In this document: positions 21,641 to 32,420 of the stretch, piece by piece
Layout of the letters: each line of letters starts with the position of its first letter
How positions within the stretch are numbered: position 1 is the first letter of the stretch
From: Adiantum capillus-veneris
Taxonomy: Eukaryota > Streptophyta > Polypodiopsida > Polypodiales > Pteridaceae
Reading direction: 5' to 3'
DNA length: 64,000 bases
Assembly: GCA_014529385.2 (NCBI GenBank)
Contig: CM043944.1
Location: 175,297,740-175,361,739, forward strand
Notes under the pieces: model-generated
Databases searched by the model: none
What the model was told of the DNA's origin: nothing
What the model saw: only the letters and a program-made list of their open reading frames with translations
Position numbers and translations under genes: made by a program

Positions 21641-22740
21641 ATTTTTTGATCTTGGAGAGTATACTTTTTGTAATGGGATGGAACGCTCATTCCATCCTTA
21701 CCATCCTCTTCCGTGGTTTCTATTTCGGTTGTGTATATCTCCTTTAGAGCTTTTTTTAACTCTTGATATTTCTTTTTCCGCTTGACGCGGGTCATAAGTG
21801 GTATCTTATCCTGTGGATTTGCTTGAGTATCTTTCCTTGTTTTTCTTGATGTTTGAGACATTTTTGAGTTTTTGTTTGAAGGATATCTGCTAGTGATTTT
21901 GTCCTTGACAGAATCATTTGCATCTATCTGCATCAGGAATTGTGTTCTGCTGGAGACTGATGGCATAGGCACATCGGCTTTGTCTTTAGTGTCTCTTACC
22001 ACAAGCTCTTCAGGTTTTGTGATACTTTCAAGCTTGGGTTTTTGTTTTTCCAGCATTTCTTGCGTGATTCTTACCAAATTTTGATAAGCTTCCAGCTTAG
22101 CTGCTTCCATGTTTGGAGAAGGATAGTTTTTCCATTTGTTTTCCATGTTTTGGCATGCTTTAAGTCCTACTTGGTAGGCTTCCAAGGCGACATTAATAGG
22201 CTCAAAAATTTTATCTACCAAAATGGATCCTCCAGATTTCACGGTTGTTTCCTTGATTTCACTTCCAATTTCTTTCAACTTTTCCTCGAATAGCTTTTTT
22301 GCTTTCTCCTCGATTTCAACCTGTTGTTTTTGTTTTCTCATCTCGTATCTTTTGCTTCTGCTCCTTTTGATTCTTTGAGAGGAAACTTTCGCATTTTTCA
22401 AATCATCAGAGGAGTTGTGTTTCTTTTTCTTGGTTTGTGCTCTAGTGATTACCTTGATTGGAACAATCGGTTCACTCTCTGATGAGCTACTAGGTATTAC
22501 TTGGACTATATTTACTACGGTTTTACCCTTGTTCAAAGGATTTTTTGGACAGTCTTCTGGGAAGTGTCCTCCCTTTTTGCAACACTGTATGCAATAGGCT
22601 TCAACTGGCTTGAGGCTTTTGTCAGAGGCTCTGGACATTCATTTTTCCAGTGATCATCTGCACCACAATTATGACAGTTACCCGTTCTTGGCTTAATCAT
22701 GGGTCTTGCCATGGGAGGTATGACACCTTTTTAAGCTACA
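21641..22740 (-). pseudogene. Gag zinc knuckles and linker of Ty3 element A (no protease)
   Basis: Two zinc knuckles occur in tandem: CHNCGADDHWKNEC (CX2CX4HX4C, about 22680) and CIQCCKKGGHFPEDC (about 22590, one residue longer than usual), with a frameshift between them. A Lys/Glu-rich coiled linker follows, then SVPSHYKKYTLQDQKII, which in element B (SHYKKYTIQDRKIV) directly precedes RT. B has about 400 extra residues including an ILDSGAG protease between the matching linker blocks; A passes from one block to the next without it. The frame is cut at 21640 by the DNA transposon; the last 20 or so residues of the open frame are transposon sequence. Confidence 0.75.
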
Positions 22741-24139
22741 TAATACATCGGTGCGAGCTTTGGTGGAGCATAAGTCACGGTCTCTTCCATTGGTGGTGGA
22801 TGTGAATTATACCAATCTCCTTCCACCATTACTGTAGATGGACTAAGCTCAGCATAGGGTGTAACATGCACTAATGCTTGTTCATCTATGACTCCTTCAG
22901 AGTGCATGTACTTTACAGGCACTGCATTATGTCCTGGATACGGAGGTTGTTGTCCCAACACAGGTTGAGGTCTTTCCATACCCATTGGTGGTCTTTGAGC
23001 TTGGGCCATATTAGGCTGATATCTGTACATGGGTTGTCCTTGTGGCCGAATGGGTACGTACTGAACATTCCCATCATACTTTGGTATGAAGTAGCACTTG
23101 TGGGTCTCATGGTTGGTCCATTTACCCTCGATTACACACCATTTTTGTGGCCTAAATGGTTGCCCCTGTTGAGGTATCCCTTGTCCTGGTCCCCTCATAG
23201 TTTCTTTTTGCATGTTGTTCATCATATCATTCATCCTTTTAAGCATATCTTCTATGGCTGAGAGTGGTGCTGCAACAGTTGTTCCCACTTGTGCCGGTTT
23301 AGTAGATGTTTTTTTCTTGATTTGGTTATCTTTAGGGACATCTTCTTCATTGAAAATATCACAATTGTCTCCTAAGTCAATAGCATCTGACACACACTCT
23401 TCTAGGGTCGTATGATTTTTACTATAGAGTATAGCATGAAGTTATTTGTTTCGCAGTCCCTCTAGAAACAAAGATACGAGTCGTTCTTCTGTAGGTATCT
23501 CTGGCCGTGGGCATCTGGCAATGTATTGTTTCATTCGAGTTGCACAATTCCTAACAGACTCACCATGTTTCTGTTTAAAGCTGTAGATTTGAGCTACCAT
23601 ATTATGTTTGATCCCTGTTTTGGAACAGGGAGCTACAAATCCTTGAGCTAATGTGTTTAAGTCCATGATTGACCTTGGTGGAATGTTTTGGAACCATGTC
23701 AATGCTTTTCCTTCTAATGTCATTCCAAACCCCTCGAATTGAGTATGGAAATCGAATATACGTTCTGCTCCTAGCACTTGCTTAAAGCTTGCTAAGTGGT
23801 CGTATGGATCCCCTGATCCACTGTATTTTTTGATCCATTTTAAAAAATCAGTTGGTCTGACGCGTCTGTTTGGTTCAATCCCGGTCTCCTGATAGTTGGT
23901 CCTGTTTCGAGTCCTTTAAACCAGTTTGTTGGAAATAGTGACTCATGTATCCCTGAACTGGCCTTAGTGTCACCTGGTTTTCTACGTGATGAGGTGCTTT
24001 CTAGTTTCTTAACATTACTTTCAGATGATCTCTCACGGTATTCATCTCTTGGAATTGTCTCTGGTCCTTGTCCCAATATCCAATCCCTTATGGAATACCC
24101 TTGGTATTTTGTTTGTTCTACCTCCTCTGGAGTCATCAT
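22741..24139 (-). pseudogene. Gag capsid region of Ty3 element A
   Basis: The minus frames carry ERIFDFHTQFEGFGMTLEGK, ALTWFQNIP and SFKQKHGESVRNCATRMKQY (23777-23500), matching the retrotransposon gag domain and element B (FHTQYEGFGLTFEG). A second block at 23393-22731 has WCVIEGKWTNHETHKCYFIP, conserved in B (WCAIEQKWTNHETHECFYN), a Cys/His motif that may bind metal, followed by a Pro/Gln-rich stretch. At least two frameshifts separate the blocks. Function in the living element: assembly of the virus-like particle. Confidence 0.8.
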
Positions 24140-24318
24140 AACGAAGTTGTTCTTAACAATCCCTAAACAGGTAGGTTGGAAGGTCCGTAGATCCCTTGTC
24201 CTTGATCTTGAAGATATAGATGATCTTCATGGCCGTTAGTTGTCTTGGTTTGGCATACAAAGTCCACATAAGATCTTTTATGTTTCTGTCTTCCCAACAA
24301 TAGGCTCCTATCCTAGGA

Positions 24319-24706
24319 TTATCCTATGACTTGTAAATACTGAGTTCCGTTTCGATCCATGTACATTTTTCCTTGTTTGTTTGCTCTAATCTCTTCTTCA
24401 AACTCAATACCATAGTCATCAATGCGAATAGAATACTCCTTGTTAGGGTTCAGGTAAACCTGAGCTCCATGGCGATTAGTCTTATAAAATGAGAGTATAT
24501 GCTTATAGCGCACTGTCATTCCGGTTTCTGAGTGAGTCGAGTAAGAAGACATTTCGGATGTTGAATCTGGAAAAAGTGTCTGAGACTTCTTCAAGAATTG
24601 TGTGCAAGGAATTTCCTTGATTCACGCTTTCTTCGGTGGATACTCTACTGGAGGTTTCTCTAAGTATACCCCAATTTCCTAGTACACACCCAGATCTAAG
24701 GTTCAT
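24319..24706 (-). pseudogene. N-terminal gag region of Ty3 element A
   Basis: The ATG at 24706 opens MNLRSGCVLGNWGILRETS, followed by STEESVNQ, a block shared with element B (STEESVNQ at about 40480). A second frame at 24594-24319 continues with YKHILSFYKTNRHGAQVYLN. This is the presumed start of the polyprotein. It contains a frameshift near 24600. Confidence 0.6.
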
Positions 24707-25330
24707 ATAGACTTATGAAGCCCTGTATAGAGTACTCACCTTTGGATTGACTTGTCATCAATTTCCACTTGATTCGATTGCAACTTTCTGTCAAGCCACT
24801 AATTCCTTGTCTGCAACCTGATTCCTGTACAAATTTGGTCAAGTTTGCTATTCTTCTATAAAGACCGTAGAGTTGTTGCTAACTCTCGCGATTGGTCTAT
24901 GTGTATCACTTCAAATCGAGCTATGGGAGTCAAAATTTGACTTTCAGATTCGACTTAAGCAAAAATCAAAGGTTTAATCTGCAACCTGGAAACTGAGTGA
25001 ACATGTACCATATTGATCCGATTGAACCCAAAATTGCCTGGTGGCTTTATATTATGATGGTCTAGTACTGTATAAGTTCAAAAGTCAAAATTGATATCTC
25101 TGAGTAGCAGTAATAATAAATAATTGCGATTATTTGCTTTTGTCAGTTTTTTACACTTTTTAGGTCGGTTTGGCAAGTATACAACTTGTTAAAGTCCCTG
25201 GACAAGTTTAAACAAGTTTGGATAATTTTTGATCAAGTTTATCAACTGTTTTGTGTCCGCAGACTTAGATTTTAAGAATCTGGCTTAAGTCTCACTTTTG
25301 TGGTCCAAATTTCACTAAAATTGATTTGTG
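24707..25330. other. 5' leader of Ty3 element A, with one palindrome
   Basis: AT-rich, no gene. A near-palindrome TAAATAATTGCGATTATTT at 25117 is the 5' counterpart of the three copies at 3.2-3.8 kb. No primer-binding site or LTR of A was recognised before element C sequence begins. Confidence 0.5.
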
Positions 25331-25339
25331 GGGCCTATT

Positions 25340-26677
25340 TCTTTTAGCCCCTGTTTGGAAATTGATTCATGAAGCCACCATAGTATGGTGTATAATTGCC
25401 GATATGGTGCGTGGCGTCTGGGAGTTAACATACACCGCCATTTCTTTAGTTAAGCCCGCACAAAATTGTTGCTTTTGCTCTCCAAAATCCATCTTTTTGA
25501 AGACAGTGGCTTTGAGATGTAGGTCTCAAAACTTGTCTACATATTTGTGGATGAATTAGCAGGGAGAGAGCTTCAAGATTCACCATTTGGTGAGTACTTT
25601 GTCTTTGGCATGGGTGGCAAAAAACTGCTTCATAATGGAAGCTCTTAAAGCTTCCCATGTTTGTGGAGCTTCACCGCCGTTGGCCCGTAGGCTAAACCAC
25701 CATTGCCTGGCGGACTTTTGAAAGTGCATAGCTACATGGTGTAGCTTAGAGGACTCTGTGAAGCCCTCATCTCCAAACGCCACATCGAATTGTTGGATAA
25801 AGGCAAAGACTTTTTCCGTAGCACCAAAAGTGCCATTGTAGGTAAGGAAAGAGATGCTCTTCCCTCCCTCTTTTAACTTCTTGAGCTTCGATGACCTCTT
25901 CCACGTGGCATAGGATTTCCTATGGCCTCTTATTTTTGATGGTTCAAAGGTTGCACCACCACTTTCTTCAAAAGATGAAGAATTTGAGGAAGATGGAGAG
26001 GAGGGTGACCTCTTCTTGCCATTTTTCTTCTCTTGCTTTTTGTCATCCCTCTTTGAATTATGGGGTGGAGAAGAGGGTGACCTCTTTCTTGCCATTTTCT
26101 TGCCTTGATCTTCTTTGTCTGGACCATCACTTTCATAAGAGAAAGAGGATGAAGAAGATGGAGAAGAGATTGTCCCCTTTCTTGCCTTTTTCTTCTCTTG
26201 CTTTTTGTCATCCCTCTTTGAATTATGGGGTGGAGAAGTGTGCAATGGTCTTCTCCACTTAGGAGGTGATGGAGAGTGTTTAGCCCGCCGTCTTCGTGGA
26301 TCCATCTCCGCCGAGGTGGCATGAGACTCTCTTCTTTCTCGTTCCTTGGTGGAGGCTCTTGAGTTCTCCTTTGAGAAGGAGATGCGTCATCAAGGAGAAA
26401 ATGTTTGAGCCCTTTCTATGGATCCTCTTCTTCTTCCCGAATGAAAGAGAGGCCTCTTCTGGGAGTCTCACAAGGAGTCTTCCTAGGTACTCTCTCGGAG
26501 AATCCCATGAGCACAAAGTTGCCGTTGCACTTCACTTTGGAGGGATGGATTGCCCATGGCTTGTTGAAGCCTAGAAACAAGATAGTTAACCAGCATAGGG
26601 GCATCATTAGTAGCCTGCTCATTAGAAAAATCAAATTTATCAACATTAATTTCACTCTCTTTACTATTGTGAGCCAT
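25340..26677 (-). pseudogene. Gag of Ty3 element C (truncated)
   Basis: Start at ATG 26677 (MAHNSKESEINVDKFDFSN). A Lys/Ser-rich region with two repeated blocks (PPHNSKRDDKKQEKK occurs twice) follows, and then the capsid fold: ISFLTYNGTFGATEKVFAFI, FTESSKLHHVAMHF, ARQWWFSL and FATHAKDKVLTKW, the retrotransposon-gag pattern. There is a stop at about 26416 and frame breaks after 25580. The chain stops near 25340, where element A leader sequence begins, so no pol genes of C are present in the window. C and A/B gags are only distantly similar, so C is another lineage. Confidence 0.8.
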
Positions 26678-27063
26678 TCTAACAATTTTTAGGTGTACTT
26701 TGGCACTTCAAGCCTTAGTTGCTACTCCTCTTTACCCCTTTAGAAAAGGCACTCAAGCCAAGTACCCGTGGGGCTTGAATGCTATTAATTGCAAGGAATA
26801 GAAGAGAGGGTCCTTCAACACCAAAACAACAGCAACTTCTGTCAATCTTCTAATAGCTCAATAGTGGTTAAGCTGTAGGAAATCCCTGTAGGACTCCACT
26901 ATTAAGACCATAGCTCTTGACAGTGATGCCCCGTTATCTGCACGAAGGTAGGCGCACTACAAGGCTGAAAAATCCCTATTCTACTTATCAAATGCAATTA
27001 ATAATACCAACCATTTATAGCTAGCTTGATGACCTCCCTTCTTGAGCAAGAAAAGATAAACCT
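26678..27063. other. 5' leader of Ty3 element C
   Basis: About 390 bp between primer-binding site and gag ATG. No gene seen. Confidence 0.6.
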
Positions 27064-27078
27064 TATGCTCTGATACCA
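27064..27078 (-). promoter_or_regulatory. Primer-binding site (initiator Met-tRNA) of element C
   Basis: The minus strand reads TGGTATCAGAGCATA, one base downstream of an LTR end ...ATGTTACA. This is the standard plant Met-i-tRNA priming site and fixes both the LTR boundary (27080) and the orientation of C. Confidence 0.88.
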
Positions 27079-27079
27079 A

Positions 27080-27506
27080 TGTAACATTTAATGGCCTAGT
27101 AACTTGTGTGTAGCGGAAAATAACATGAACATAGTGAGCACTTCATTAGAATAGATTCCTATGAGAATAACAAGAGTGCTTGGGTGGAGAGAGCAACAAA
27201 AAGCATAACACCTAGTTAGATAGCATGAACAATACTTCAAAAGAGAGAGAAATTAAGCTATTGACAATAGTTGAGGACCGGATTTACATGGAGCCGGTCC
27301 CCCCTCCAAAAGGCTTTGTGTTAGCGGGTCGCCGCGACGGACGTCTGCAGCATAGCTCTTTTGTACTAACATAATGTCAATATGCAAGGAAGAGACTCAG
27401 GATGGGCCACAGAGAATTAAATGAGAGTGTCAATATCACCAAAGTGAACTTAGGGGCTACTCGTTCCATGACAAAAGAAAATCAACCACTTTTGGTCAGA
27501 TAATCA
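27080..27506 (-). repeat. 5' LTR of Ty3 element C
   Basis: On the plus strand it begins TGTAACATTTAATGG next to the primer-binding site and, if it ends in CA, stops at ATAATCA (27506), where sequence shared with the B LTRs starts (GTATGCGTCC). Length about 427 bp. The second LTR is not in the window, so the right border rests on this junction. Confidence 0.6.
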
Positions 27507-28208
27507 GTATGCGTCCAATCTCACTACTTAACTTCATCATGCCTTTTCGGTATCCAAACGAATCCAGAATGTCACGAAACTTAAGGAGAGGTATCACAAC
27601 ACTTATAGGCTCAATCCTATCAGGTTCTGTCACCATATGGGAAGGTACATAAGTCACGATCCATCACAAAAAATGTGCAGAAAACTGAAATAGAAGTACT
27701 TGGAAAGATCTTCCTTAAGCATAGAAACACTTATCCATGGTCAAAACATAAAAAAACAACCATTTTAACCCCCAAATCAATGCATTTATCTCACAAACAA
27801 TACGTCGCGAACCACAACAGTATTGGAAATGATTACACTTAGATTGTAGAGCAAGAGACAAGGAACGCAATGTGCTATTCGGAATATAATTTTGATTACC
27901 AACTCAGGAGAAAAGAAGATTACAAGTTGTAGTCACAAGAAGCCTCCACAGTGCACATTTCTTCTTCCCCAAACTAATGATAATTATCCCCTCAAAGCTA
28001 AGGGTTTTGACTTTAAAAGTTAGGGGGATTTTCCATGGCCATCCGGCCTCTTACAAGGGTGTGGACTCAGAGAAATAAAGAGGGTATTGTCTAATCCCAT
28101 CATGATTACAACTCATCTTAGGCTGAATTACATGGCCTTTTCCAAAAAAATAGAGTGTCCACAGGGTTTGGTGTGCATATGCTTGTATGCGCTTGTATCC
28201 ACCAAACA
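27507..28208 (-). repeat. 3' LTR of Ty3 element B
   Basis: Matches 42333-43032 along its whole length, ending with CCACCAAACA in both. Over the first 200 bp I count roughly 8% differences, mostly transitions. A polypurine tract lies at 28209-28221, as expected just upstream of a 3' LTR on the minus strand. The left border coincides with the end of the element C LTR, so this LTR may be truncated there. Confidence 0.9.
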
Positions 28209-28221
28209 TTCCCCCCTTCCT
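28209..28221 (-). promoter_or_regulatory. Polypurine tract of element B
   Basis: The minus strand reads AGGAAGGGGGGAA immediately before the LTR start TGTTTGGTGG, the priming site for plus-strand DNA synthesis. Confidence 0.85.
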
Positions 28222-28372
28222 ATTCATTGCACGTCCTCATGCAAGTTGTCTCTGAGTGAGTTTACTTTACTGTCTTCTTTCGAGCGTTGCAGTGAGATTT
28301 CTGAATTTCTAAGCTCTTGCTTCAATCTCTACTTTGGTTGCCAGCTCTTTGAAGGGATTATTGCTGATGGTA

Positions 28373-29159
28373 CTATAGATCGTCAATCATTCCCAGTGCT
28401 TGATAGGCGATACGTGTGAGCATTGGTCCCCCGTTCATGTAAGATTTACTTCTTTGACTGCTCTTCAGGTTTGCTTCCACAATAGTGTCAAGACGATAGT
28501 TGCCAAAGTCGCAACTGACCACCCCGCCTTCACCCACCAACAAACCCATCGCCATTACCACTGCCATATGCAACAAAGGTTTGGTATATCTAGGCGGCTT
28601 CTACACCTTGAAATGTTGTGATATCGGGTGCAATGGCAGTTCAGTTTCCGAGTAGATCACGTCTTGATACGTCAGCTTGTGGTCTTGTTGCTTCAAAAAT
28701 GCTTTATCATTGTCTATTGCCTTCATTTTCTGCAATAGATTGTGCGTGCCCTACGGTAGGTGGAGGGCTTCATTGATAATTTCCACTTTAATTTTTACCT
28801 TAACGACTGCCCCATCCTTGTCTGTCAAAGTTGCTTCCCCATTGTATTGAATTGAACTTATGAGCTCGTGAGCTCGTCTGAAGTCCGTTCCCCAAGGAGG
28901 CAGTCGTAAGAAGTTGTCGGAGCTGTAGGCACCTGACCCCTGCTTGCACTTCTAGTTTCTGGTGCAAAGTCCACATTTCCTGTGGAAAGATGGTGGTCTT
29001 TACAATTTCTCTATCTGTTGTTTGAAACCTTCCGATGAAGATATTCACCAGAATTGCTTCAAGTACCTGTTCGTTGAGGTGAGCTTTCTCATTTGATGAG
29101 ATATCGGTTATCTCATAGGGTGCCACATTCCACTCCCTCTGTGCTTTCCTTCGAGTCAT
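28373..29159 (-). pseudogene. ORF X (extra 3' ORF) of Ty3 element B
   Basis: ATG at 29159. The first frame (MTRRKAQREWNVAPYEITD) runs to 28800. In the next frame, 28930-28760 encodes a block aligning with ORF X of element A (TDFRRAHELI to INEALHLP), so one frameshift is present. The end at 28420-28373 carries LTRIAYQALGMIDDL, matching A. The frame then ends shortly before the polypurine tract. The gene is conserved between A and B but I recognise no domain. Confidence 0.5.
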
Positions 29160-30754
29160 CCTGTTGCCAATTTTAGCAAGTGAAAATGAGTTTTAGCCAT
29201 TGATCAAAATTGTCAAAAAGTGTAAACTTGACCATAAAATGAAAAAGTGAGCTTAACTTTGTCAAAACTACTCCAAAATTTACCAGTTCACCTAGGATTA
29301 CTCTAGGCACAAGACTGTAATGTAACATATGGATTTTGACAAAAAGAAACATGGATCACGATCCATGTTGGGAAGCATTTGAAAATTCTAACTCTGGGAA
29401 GTTGTTCCTGGGCATAAGGAGATGCTACTGAGCAATTTTCTCTAGATTTAGGACTGAAGTTACATGGATTGAGATCCATGTTGGGCAATATTTTGGAAAT
29501 CTGATGATACCATATGGTAGGGTTTATCTTGATTATGACTTGATCCAAAAAATTTGGGATTTGGATCAATGGTTTGACACTTGGGCTGAATTTTGGAAAT
29601 CATGTACAGATTTAGAGATTTTGACTTTTTGAAGTGGATTTTGGGATTCAAATAGCTTGAAACTCCATGGCTTGGCTTTCTTGATCATACTGAATCAGAT
29701 GGCATGGGCTTTACTTATATTGGGCAAAAAGGTACATGGATCGCAATCCATGTTGGATAGAATTTAGATACTGTTCTTGTGCACATTTGTTCCTATAGGT
29801 TCTCCTAGTACACTGGTGAAATTTTTTCAACTTTGGTCCATAGTTGGCCCCATTTTTTAGTTTATGGCCATGTTTATTTCTTTTTGACCAAATCTGTTTC
29901 TGGCAACGATTTTGGAGTCATATTTTGCCTGAACTCTCTCCTTACTCTGATTTCTGATGAGTTAGGTCTGTAGTTCATAGCTTTGCTTGGTTTCTTGGAA
30001 AATTCCCCCAGACATTGAATTCTTTTAAGAAGACAAACTGAATCCTGCAAGTTTCACCATTTTGCAAGTAACCTTTTGCTTAGTTTTGATCCTACCACCA
30101 TTCTTAGGTTACATTTGCTTGTTGATAGGCTTCGAGGAGAGTGTGAAGTTTCCCAAATAACTTTAGCAGTAATTTGACCAAAAGACCATTTACAAACTGA
30201 AAGTAGCAATCCAGGTGGGTTTGATGATTTTTATAGCACTTTTTGTGATCATTTTGCAACCTCAGTACTATTTGTACATTGTCTAGCTAGTGAGCCACTT
30301 TTATCCTGATTTTGGCAAAAAGGAACATGGATCGCGATCCATGTTGGGATGCATTTTGAAAAACCATTCATAGGAGTTTGTTCCTGACCCTCTATTGTTG
30401 CTCCTATAGAAATTTCCATGATTTCAGGGTTTGGGAACATGGATCGCGATCCATGTTCCAACACTTTTTTATGTTGTTTTTAACTTGGATGATTCTGTGA
30501 GTTAGTTGGGGTCTACTGATGAACTTTTTGTGGTTTCTGATAGGTTTTGGACTTCCTCATTGGCCCTGTTAGTTTACCGATTTTGAGACCTTGTACTGAT
30601 TCGATTTGTTGTTTTGGTACTGTTGATGCAATATGGGTCACACACACATGCTCTTGCAAGGTTAACGATCATACCTGTTAAATCTGGTGTAGTAAGATCC
30701 TCTGAGATGGTCGTAGTGGGCAGAAGAAACTCCGGAAACTCTATGCTCCTGTGG

Positions 30755-30790
<36 letters not shown>

Positions 30791-31399
30791 AAATGAGCTT
30801 TTGTTGCCCCTTTTGACTACATGATCCCAGTCTACCTGGAATGCCCCATTTATACTTACCTTCATTGATCATATCTTGTTGTTCATATCACCTGCGGTTC
30901 GAACCGTCCGTCATTCTGACACTCGATTTACAAATGGGGTTCGATCTGTAGTTTTGATCCTTCAGAAGTTCACTCAAAATTCATTTTGTGTTGAATTTTC
31001 CCATGTTTGAAGTGCTCGTTTTTAAGTTTTGGTGTTCGCTTTCAAAAGTCAATTCTGACTTTCTTGGCTCAACTTATCAATTTTTTGTTGATTAACTGTC
31101 GTTTTTTGCTTTTTTGTAAAAGACAATTATTTACAATGATTATTAGTCGGCCAAGAATTAGCCAAAATTAGTGTCGCCTCCCTTATATACATACTCTTAT
31201 TGTCGTATTAGATGGTGACGGTATGGCTCATGATTATGCCAACTAAGAGTCTATTAGGCTCTGAAAAACTTGTGTTTTTTAAAGAAAAAGAAAGGAAAGG
31301 AAACGAAAAGAAAAGAAGTAAGATGATAATAATGGTATATACAAATGATAATCCAGCTACATTTCCCCCCTTCCTAGAGTGAGTCATCCAAGACGAACA
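29160..31399. other. Non-coding spacer of element B with five palindromes
   Basis: About 2.2 kb between the tail ORF and ORF X. No gene. It contains five near-copies of ACATGGATCGCGATCCATGT (29349, 29462, 29734, 30325, 30437) and a short GT tract at 30759-30784. Confidence 0.65.
29349..30456. repeat. Five ACATGG-ATCGCGAT-CCATGT palindromes
   Basis: Copies at 29349-29368, 29462-29481, 29734-29753, 30325-30344 and 30437-30456. The last two are perfect 20-bp palindromes; the others differ by one to three bases, mostly in the ATCGCGAT core. Most are followed by GGGAAGCA or similar. Confidence 0.92.
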
Positions 31400-32067
31400 T
31401 GTGTCAGAGTGCTTGGGAATAAAGCGCGTGTCTATGCATAGCCGTATAGTGTGGCTCTATGATGCTGATGGAGGATATGCATGGGAAAACAAAATGGTGT
31501 GCAAGAGATAGGTGCTGAACAATATGTTCAGTGGGCTGTTGGTGACGAGGTTTCCTGGAATCTGCGTGGTCCGAATAATAGTAATTGGAGAAGACGCACT
31601 CAATTTTTTACTGTGTCCTGCAAAAGTTTTGACGTTGCCGGTAGGGCTAGTTTTTGGCATTGTTTGGGCTGCCATCGAAATTGTTTAGGTACGGATCCAC
31701 TAGAAGAGGCTGGTGGGGCTACTTTTTGGCATTGTTTTGGTTGCCATACCCATTTGAGTGTGTTTGGATTTTGAAGATAGTGGTCCATTGGGCTAGGCCG
31801 TTTGACAACATCGGTGGGCAATTTGGGGTGGTTTAATTTTTGTGTAGGCAATGTAGGTTTACGTGTATTGTTTTGTCGTTTATGTATTCACAATTGCCTA
31901 GGCTTGGTTTCCATGATTGATTTCTTAACCCATATTTTCGTGACCATGGTAGTGGATGATCACTGAGTTGCTTCATGTGGTGATGATAGAGGTTCCTAGA
32001 CATGGTCCGTTTGTACGAATGGCGTGGATAAAGATTGGCCCTCGTGTTCCATGAGTAAAGTGTTTTC

Positions 32068-32385
32068 CTACCAGTTTGGTGTGGCTTGATAAGTGCGCAT
32101 CCACGACACTCCTAGAATAACTGCTTCGTTAAGATGTTGATCTTCAACCACATGAAATTGATGTGGATAAATTGTCCCATCAATGGTGATTGGTAAACTT
32201 ATGTGGCCTAGACTGTCCATAGTACCTTTGTTTGCGAATTTGAACCCCATAGTGTTGGGCATTAGAGGTTCCTGTGTGATTTTTCTAAAAGTGGAGTAGT
32301 TAACCACATTAGCTTTGGCCCCGGTGTCCACTAACGCTCTTTTGGTGGTGTCGTCGGCAAGTTGTAACTGAATGCGTAGATCCAT
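32068..32385 (-). CDS. Retropepsin-like protein downstream of integrase (PR2), Ty3 element B
   Basis: An intact 105-residue frame starting MDLRIQLQLADDTTKRALVD, only 35 bp after the integrase stop. Retropepsin features: ALVDTGAKANVV (active-site DTG with flanking hydrophobics, residue about 20), ISLPITIDGTIYPHQFHVV (flap and following strands), and AVILGVSWMRTYQATPNW (the conserved Ile-Leu-Gly before the C-terminal helix). The length suits one monomer of a homodimeric aspartic protease. Element A has the same gene in the same place. Normal Ty3 elements have their protease between gag and RT; B also has that one (36950-36700). A function in polyprotein cutting is plausible but unproven. Confidence 0.78.
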   Translation of the reverse strand: MDLRIQLQLADDTTKRALVDTGAKANVVNYSTFRKITQEPLMPNTMGFKFANKGTMDSLGHISLPITIDGTIYPHQFHVVEDQHLNEAVILGVSWMRTYQATPNW

Positions 32386-32420
32386 TCCTCCTAACCATGT
32401 GGCTGCTATTTGTAGGGATG

